Origin: JAHEFT01 sp964443145
GTDB lineage: Bacteria > Pseudomonadota > Gammaproteobacteria > Xanthomonadales > SZUA-36
Direction: 5' to 3'
Assembly: GCA_964443145.1 (NCBI GenBank)
Contig: CAYUBS010000001.1
Span: 24,401 to 88,400 of the forward strand
Length of the DNA stretch: 64,000 nt
This document shows, piece by piece, positions 59,763 through 64,000 of this stretch. The notes beneath the pieces are model-generated. The model made no database searches. It was not told the origin of the DNA and saw only the letters and a list, made by a program, of their open reading frames with translations. Position numbers and translations under genes: made by a program. How positions within the stretch are numbered: position 1 is the first letter of the stretch; the number at the start of each line of letters is the position of its first letter.

Positions 59763-61413
59763 CCCTATTGCGAGTTTTGGTTTGTGGGCTGGACTGTTTG
59801 GTGGTCTGGCCCTTTTCCTTTTTGGGATGGACGTAATGACCCAGGCGCTTAAATCAGCGGCCGGAGATTACATGAAGGACATCCTGGGGAAACTAACCAG
59901 AAATCGTTTTGTAGGGGTTGGCATGGGCGCTTTTGTTACAGCGATCATCCAGTCTTCATCAGTGACAACCGTGATCCTGGTCGGCTTTATTTCAGCCGGC
60001 CTGATGTCCATGTCACAAAGCGTAGCCGTGATCATTGGCGCCAACATTGGCACCACCATTACGGCCCAGATTCTTGCCTTCAAAGTCACCAAGATCGCTC
60101 TTCCCCTGGTTGCGGGCGGCTTTTTACTCTCGGCCACAGCCAAGAAAGAAAACTGGCGGCAGACCGGCATGATCATCCTGGGTCTCGGCCTGGTGTTCTA
60201 CGGCATGAGCATAATGAGCACCTCGTTGAATCCGCTGCGCACGTACGAGCCGTTTGTTCAATTCATGATTTCGATGCAGAACCCACTGTTGGGCGCTGCT
60301 GTCGGTGCCCTGTTTACCGCCGTAGTCCAGTCCTCGTCCGCAACCACCGGTATTCTCATCGTGATGGCATCGCAGGGCCTGATAGGGCTGGAATCAGCCA
60401 TTGCCATCGCACTGGGCGCCAACATCGGCACCTGCGTAACGGCCGGCCTCGCCAGCATCGGTAAGCCGAGGGAGGCGGTTCGTGCCGCGGTAGTCCATAC
60501 CCTGTTTAATGTCTCCGGAGTCCTGATCTGGATTGCTTTTATCCCCCAGCTTGCCGAGTTTGCCTACTGGATTTCTCCGAGCTCCAGCGGCCTGACCGGC
60601 ACAGCTCAACTGGCCGCTGAAACACCGCGCCAGATTGCCAATGTCCATACGTTTTTTAATGTCATCAACGCCTTTCTGTTCATCGGCTTCACCACCCAGA
60701 TCGCCCGGCTGGCGGAGTGGATGATTCCCGACCGGCCGATACGGCTGGACCAGGCCATGCTGCCCAAGTACCTGGATGATGATCTTTTATCCACACCCTC
60801 CATTGCGCTGCAAGCAACGCGCCAGGAAGTCAAACGGCTCGGTAAGCGGGTGCGTAAGATGGTCAGGAACATCATGCCGGCAGCCATCACCGGGACACGT
60901 GCTGAACTTGAAGCTATTGCAGAGATGGATAAGGTTGTCGATGCCCGGCATTTGGCCATCATCGAGTTCCTGGGCCAGGTCAGCCTGGCGAAACTTTCAA
61001 AACGCCAATCCAAAGAGCTGATGCAACTGGCCGAGATTGCGAATGACCTGGAACACATCGGTGACCGGATAGCGACCAGCATGGTTACCTCAGCCAGCAA
61101 AAGAATTGATGAAGATGTCAATGTTTCACCACAAACTGCCGAGATCCTCTCCAATTATCATCGGGAGGTGCTGGCCACCCTGGACGATGCGTTGAAAGCA
61201 GTCGCCTCACAGGATGCCAGCCTGGCGAAAGAAGCCCGGCAGCGTAAGAAGGATGTAGGTCAGCTATCCAGGGACATCGCAGCGCACGGTCTCGACCGCC
61301 TGACTGCCGATGAACCGAACCGCCTGAAGACCTATGCCCGCGAAATGGAAGTGATGGAAATTCTGAAAGGCGTGTTCACTCTCGCCCGCAGGATTGCTCA
61401 AACCCAACGCTGA
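59755..61413 (+). CDS. Na+/phosphate symporter (NptA/YjbB type) with PhoU-like tail
   Basis: A 552-residue protein. The membrane domain (about 1-330) has the paired QSSS motifs IIQSSSVTTVILVGF and VVQSSSATTGILIVM, each followed by GANIGT. The cytosolic C-terminal part (about 350-550) is helical and PhoU-like, with LMQLAEIANDLEHIGDRIAT. It should import phosphate with Na+ or export it, as debated for YjbB. It starts within the end of the UspA gene. A separate promoter for pstS follows. Confidence 0.9.
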   Translation: MDNPIASFGLWAGLFGGLALFLFGMDVMTQALKSAAGDYMKDILGKLTRNRFVGVGMGAFVTAIIQSSSVTTVILVGFISAGLMSMSQSVAVIIGANIGTTITAQILAFKVTKIALPLVAGGFLLSATAKKENWRQTGMIILGLGLVFYGMSIMSTSLNPLRTYEPFVQFMISMQNPLLGAAVGALFTAVVQSSSATTGILIVMASQGLIGLESAIAIALGANIGTCVTAGLASIGKPREAVRAAVVHTLFNVSGVLIWIAFIPQLAEFAYWISPSSSGLTGTAQLAAETPRQIANVHTFFNVINAFLFIGFTTQIARLAEWMIPDRPIRLDQAMLPKYLDDDLLSTPSIALQATRQEVKRLGKRVRKMVRNIMPAAITGTRAELEAIAEMDKVVDARHLAIIEFLGQVSLAKLSKRQSKELMQLAEIANDLEHIGDRIATSMVTSASKRIDEDVNVSPQTAEILSNYHREVLATLDDALKAVASQDASLAKEARQRKKDVGQLSRDIAAHGLDRLTADEPNRLKTYAREMEVMEILKGVFTLARRIAQTQR

Positions 61414-61502
61414 CCCTTGACGCCCGTCAATGTCCGCTTTTGCCTTTTGTATTTAACTACCAGGAGTGGGTTATTTCGGCGATTAGCCGTGTCTCGCAGG
61501 CC

Positions 61503-61520
61503 CTGTCATCTGGTTGTCAT
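61503..61520 (+). promoter_or_regulatory. Pho box upstream of pstS
   Basis: Two 7-base repeats, CTGTCAT (61503-61509) and TTGTCAT (61514-61520), are separated by four bases. This is the PhoB-binding direct-repeat arrangement. A -10-like TAGCTT lies at 61531-61536, ten bases after the second repeat, the spacing expected when the Pho box replaces the -35. pstS starts at 61571. Confidence 0.88.
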
Positions 61521-61570
61521 ATTCGGGCGGTAGCTTAGACAAATTCAGGTCCATCCATCGGGAGAGTCAA

Positions 61571-62452
61571 ATGCATTTACGTAACAACTTTATCGTTTTA
61601 TTCATGGTCGCTACCACTGCCATGCTTTCGGCTTGTGGTGGCGGTGAACGGCGCCAGGTCATTCAGAATAAAGGCTCCGATACGCTTGTCAACGTGGCCC
61701 AGGCCTGGGCCGAAGAATATCAAACGGTGAATCCGGCCGTTGTGGTGGCCGTCAGTGGCGGTGGTTCCGGCACCGGAATCGCGGCGCTGATCAATGGCAC
61801 GGTGGATATCGCCAATGCCAGCCGATCAATCAAGGACAAGGAAATCAAGCAGGCCAAGGACAATGGTCAGGATCCCGTCAAACACGTGGTCGGTTTTGAC
61901 GCTCTTGCTGTTTACCTGCACGCGGACAACCCGATGGACGAAATCAGCATTGAGCAACTGTCTGAAATCTATGGCGACGGCGGCAGCTACCTGAGCTGGA
62001 CTGATCTCGGCGTTGAAGTTCCGGGTTGCAAGGACCAGGAAATCGTCGTGGTCAGCAGGCAGAACAATTCAGGCACCTATGCCTATTTCCGTGAAGCCGT
62101 GCTGGGTGATGGCGACTTCAAACTCGGCACCCGTGATATGCACGGCTCCAAAGACGTGGTTGACCTGGTTGAAAACACACCCTGCGCAATTGGTTACAGC
62201 GGCCTGGCCTATGCTACAGAGCACGTCAAACTCGGCTGCATCGCGCAAACAACCGGCGGTGACTGCACCAATCCGTCGGTAGCCTCCGCACTTGACGGCA
62301 GTTACCCGATCGCCCGTCCACTGTTCATGTATACAAATGGCCAGCCAACCGGGTTTATCGGCGACTACATGAAGTGGATAATGAGCAATGATGGCCAGTG
62401 CATTATCCTGAACAAAGGCTATGCGCCGGCGGTTGAGGTTGATTGCGGCTGA
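61571..62452 (+). CDS. pstS: Phosphate-binding protein PstS (lipoprotein)
   Basis: A 293-residue periplasmic phosphate receptor of the Pst ABC importer. A signal peptide ends in the lipobox LSAC, so it is lipid-anchored. KGSDTLVNVAQAW and SGGGSGTGIAALINGTVDIANASR are the phosphate-binding family segments, and SRQNNSGTYAYFREAVL follows. I chose the ATG at 61571, with GGGAGAG upstream, because it gives a proper signal peptide. It lies 50 bases downstream of the Pho box. Confidence 0.95.
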   Translation: MHLRNNFIVLFMVATTAMLSACGGGERRQVIQNKGSDTLVNVAQAWAEEYQTVNPAVVVAVSGGGSGTGIAALINGTVDIANASRSIKDKEIKQAKDNGQDPVKHVVGFDALAVYLHADNPMDEISIEQLSEIYGDGGSYLSWTDLGVEVPGCKDQEIVVVSRQNNSGTYAYFREAVLGDGDFKLGTRDMHGSKDVVDLVENTPCAIGYSGLAYATEHVKLGCIAQTTGGDCTNPSVASALDGSYPIARPLFMYTNGQPTGFIGDYMKWIMSNDGQCIILNKGYAPAVEVDCG

Positions 62453-62488
62453 TTTCATTATTAACACTGATCACAGCGGGAAATAGAT

Positions 62489-63550
62489 ATGAGTCATCTT
62501 GAAGAACGCATGGAAACGGACCTGAACTACATCCGTGACTGGTTATGGAAACTTGGCGACGACGTAGAGGATGCATTGCGACGGGCCAAGAAAATCCTCC
62601 TGCTGAGAGATGCCGACCAGGCCTATGACATTATCCTGGGTGACCTTCCCATCAACCGGGCTTCCCGCCAATGTGATCGCTTGTGCCATACCTTTATTGC
62701 ACGGTACCTGCCCGGTGCAGGTGCCTTGCGGGAAATGGCCTCCACCATCCGGGTCAATGTGGTGCTCGAGCGGATGGGTGATTACGCGGTGACAATTTCC
62801 CGCGAGGCGTTACAACTGGAGGAACCGCTACCTGAGAGGTTCTCCTCAAGAATTGATCTTTTGGCTGATGACGCGATTGAAATCATGTCTGAGGCACGCA
62901 AAGCCTTCCGTGAAGGTAATGCCGAAAGAGCCATCGCGCTGATGCAGGCTGCTAAAAGGATGGAGGGCCGCATGGATACGTTCTACGAGGAGCTGTTCGC
63001 GGCCGAAGACCGACTGGACGGCGCCACGATGATGGTGATTTTTGTCGTCTTCAACATGTTCAAGCGGGTCGCTGACCAGGCCAAGAACATCTGTGACCAG
63101 ACGGTGTTTGCGGTTCGTGGCGTTGCCAAGCTACCGAAAGTCTATCGCGTCCTGTTCCTTGACCAGACCGGCTCCGGAACCGGCCAGCTGGCAGCAGCTA
63201 TCGGTCGCAAGAATTTTCCGGAAACCGCGGAGTTCTCGGTCGCTACACCAGGCGGTTCAGATGCGCTGGCGGAAGACCTGCGTGGCTTTCTCGTGGAAAC
63301 AGGCCTGCCGGATGAAGACCTCGCAACAGAATCACTGGAAGCACTGGAACGTGATTTCTCTGATTACACCGTACTGGTCAGCGTCAACGGCAGAGTGCCT
63401 GACTATGTCCAAAAAGTGCCTTTCCATACGTCTGCTTTGAATTGGTCCCTACCGGCTGACGCTGACCGCGCTGCCCAGTATCGGTTTTTACGCGATGAGA
63501 TCATCAGCCTGGTCACCCTGATGGCCGGCGAAGGTTCGGAGCGGACCTGA
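62489..63550 (+). CDS. PhoU-like protein fused to a degenerate low-molecular-weight phosphatase-like domain
   Basis: A 353-residue protein. Residues 1-210 form a PhoU helical bundle in which ERMGDYAVTISREAL (94-108) and FNMFKRVADQAKNICD are the metal-binding E/D-x-x-x-D repeats. Residues about 215-320 look like a low-molecular-weight protein phosphatase or ArsC fold, starting YRVLFLDQTGSGTGQLAAAI. The usual catalytic loop CX5R is missing: Asp225 stands where Cys is expected and no Arg follows. It could bind an anion without catalysis. It is placed between pstS and pstC, not after pstB as in E. coli. Confidence 0.78.
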   Translation: MSHLEERMETDLNYIRDWLWKLGDDVEDALRRAKKILLLRDADQAYDIILGDLPINRASRQCDRLCHTFIARYLPGAGALREMASTIRVNVVLERMGDYAVTISREALQLEEPLPERFSSRIDLLADDAIEIMSEARKAFREGNAERAIALMQAAKRMEGRMDTFYEELFAAEDRLDGATMMVIFVVFNMFKRVADQAKNICDQTVFAVRGVAKLPKVYRVLFLDQTGSGTGQLAAAIGRKNFPETAEFSVATPGGSDALAEDLRGFLVETGLPDEDLATESLEALERDFSDYTVLVSVNGRVPDYVQKVPFHTSALNWSLPADADRAAQYRFLRDEIISLVTLMAGEGSERT

Positions 63551-63554
63551 CCTG

Positions 63555-64000
63555 ATGGAGACAAAATCGCCCCCGGTAAACACCGGCGTTGATGCCGGCT
63601 TCGACAAGCTGAATTTCGACTGGTACATCGATAAGGCCGTACAGGTCCTTGTCTTTATGGGCGGAATTTCCGCCGTCATCTTCATCATCGGGATTTTCGT
63701 CTTCATTTCAAAGGAAGGCTTTGGATTCCTGATCGGTGAGTTCAACTTCAAGGAGTTCTTCTTTTCGCCAAACTGGCGACCGACTTCGCAAAACAAGGAG
63801 ACCTTCGGCATCCTGGCCCTGGTTGCGGGAACGGCGAGCGTGACCGGCCTGGCCATGCTGATCGCCATCCCCTTCTCGCTCGGAACGGCTATCTTCATCG
63901 CTGAGTTCGCCAGCGGTAAAACCCGTGAGTTCCTGAAGATAACGGTCGAGTTGCTGGCTGCCATTCCTTCCGTGGTCTGGGGTTTCATCGGGCTGGCCAT
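63555..64000 (+). CDS. pstC: Phosphate ABC transporter permease PstC (3' end outside window)
   Basis: The first 148 residues are visible. A polar N-terminal stretch (1-25) leads into a transmembrane helix (about 30-50, VLVFMGGISAVIFIIGIFVFI). EFFFSPNWRPTSQNKETFGI is typical of PstC, and LLAAIPSVVWGFIGL matches the start of the permease core. The ATG at 63555 follows the phoU-like stop by four bases. The right window edge cuts the gene; the remainder and pstA/pstB are expected beyond it. Confidence 0.93.
   Translation, partial: METKSPPVNTGVDAGFDKLNFDWYIDKAVQVLVFMGGISAVIFIIGIFVFISKEGFGFLIGEFNFKEFFFSPNWRPTSQNKETFGILALVAGTASVTGLAMLIAIPFSLGTAIFIAEFASGKTREFLKITVELLAAIPSVVWGFIGLA

Noticed and set aside
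61415..61450. Inverted repeat TTGACG-CC-CGTCAA followed by a T-rich stretch after the Na/Pi symporter gene
   Set aside because: The loop would be only two bases and the T-run is broken; not called as a terminator.
1..64000. CRISPR arrays, insertion sequences, prophage genes, rRNA
   Set aside because: I looked for regularly spaced repeats, transposase or integrase-like proteins and rRNA-like stretches and found none; a computed repeat search would be more reliable than reading by eye.

Overview
The window is about 64 kb of a gammaproteobacterial chromosome. Conserved gammaproteobacterial blocks support this: coaBC | radC-rpmB-rpmG-mutM, aroQ-accB-accC-prmA, groES-groEL, rep, mpl, hemL. Most of the sequence looks about 58-60% GC, judged from a few hand-counted lines. 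Three traits together suggest an environmental heterotroph outside the Enterobacterales: a cyanophycin operon, a PPi-dependent phosphofructokinase next to a membrane pyrophosphatase, and split ACAD10/11-like acyl-CoA genes. A Woeseiales- or Chromatiales-like lineage would fit, but that is inference. I saw no transposase, integrase, phage gene, CRISPR array, rRNA or convincing tRNA. No gene-free stretch exceeds about 210 bases.

Layout. 1-2951: coaBC (cut by the left edge) divergent from radC-rpmB-rpmG-mutM. 2978-10469 (minus): a probable six-gene operon for cyanophycin, in transcription order iadA, cphB, cphA, a CphA-related Mur-type ligase without ATP-grasp, tdk, and a tiny membrane protein. 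It covers polymer synthesis, depolymerisation and dipeptide cleavage. 10559-11110: soluble pyrophosphatase. 11119-15262 (minus): aroQ-accB-accC-prmA plus an LpxL-like protein. 15343-18179 (minus): a TlpA-like thioredoxin and a DsbD with a duplicated N-terminal domain. 18384-21228 (plus): three genes linked by ATGA overlaps, encoding a flavin-reductase-like protein, an M20 peptidase and a P-loop protein. 21394-24858: K+-type membrane pyrophosphatase convergent with PPi-phosphofructokinase. 24958-28008: adk, a membrane protein, mpl and a LON-domain protein. 27996-38.9 kb: a DedA/dead-PAP2/LssY fusion, an HSDL2-like SDR, hemL, rubredoxin, small envelope and DUF proteins, an ECF sigma/anti-sigma/DUF4252 operon, a DksA-like protein and Rep helicase.

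39.1-41.3 kb is groES-groEL behind a textbook sigma-32 promoter and before a strong terminator. Directly after it, 41.4-46.5 kb is a visibly AT-richer island of four same-strand genes: two PaaK/CapK-like adenylating proteins (the second degenerate and truncated), a cytosolic SGNH hydrolase and a ComEC-type metallo-beta-lactamase-fold protein. This is the best candidate here for an undescribed system. 46.5-57 kb holds a TonB-like protein, SixA, a second ECF module, tpm, a GST, an aminotransferase/cytochrome c-rhodanese pair, an APH kinase/acyl-CoA dehydrogenase pair and an SLC13 permease.

57.1-64 kb is a phosphate block: a DUF47 regulator with Pit, a UspA protein with an Na/Pi symporter, and pstS-phoU-pstC. 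A clear Pho box precedes pstS. The PhoU carries a C-terminal domain resembling a low-molecular-weight phosphatase without its catalytic loop. pstC runs off the right edge.
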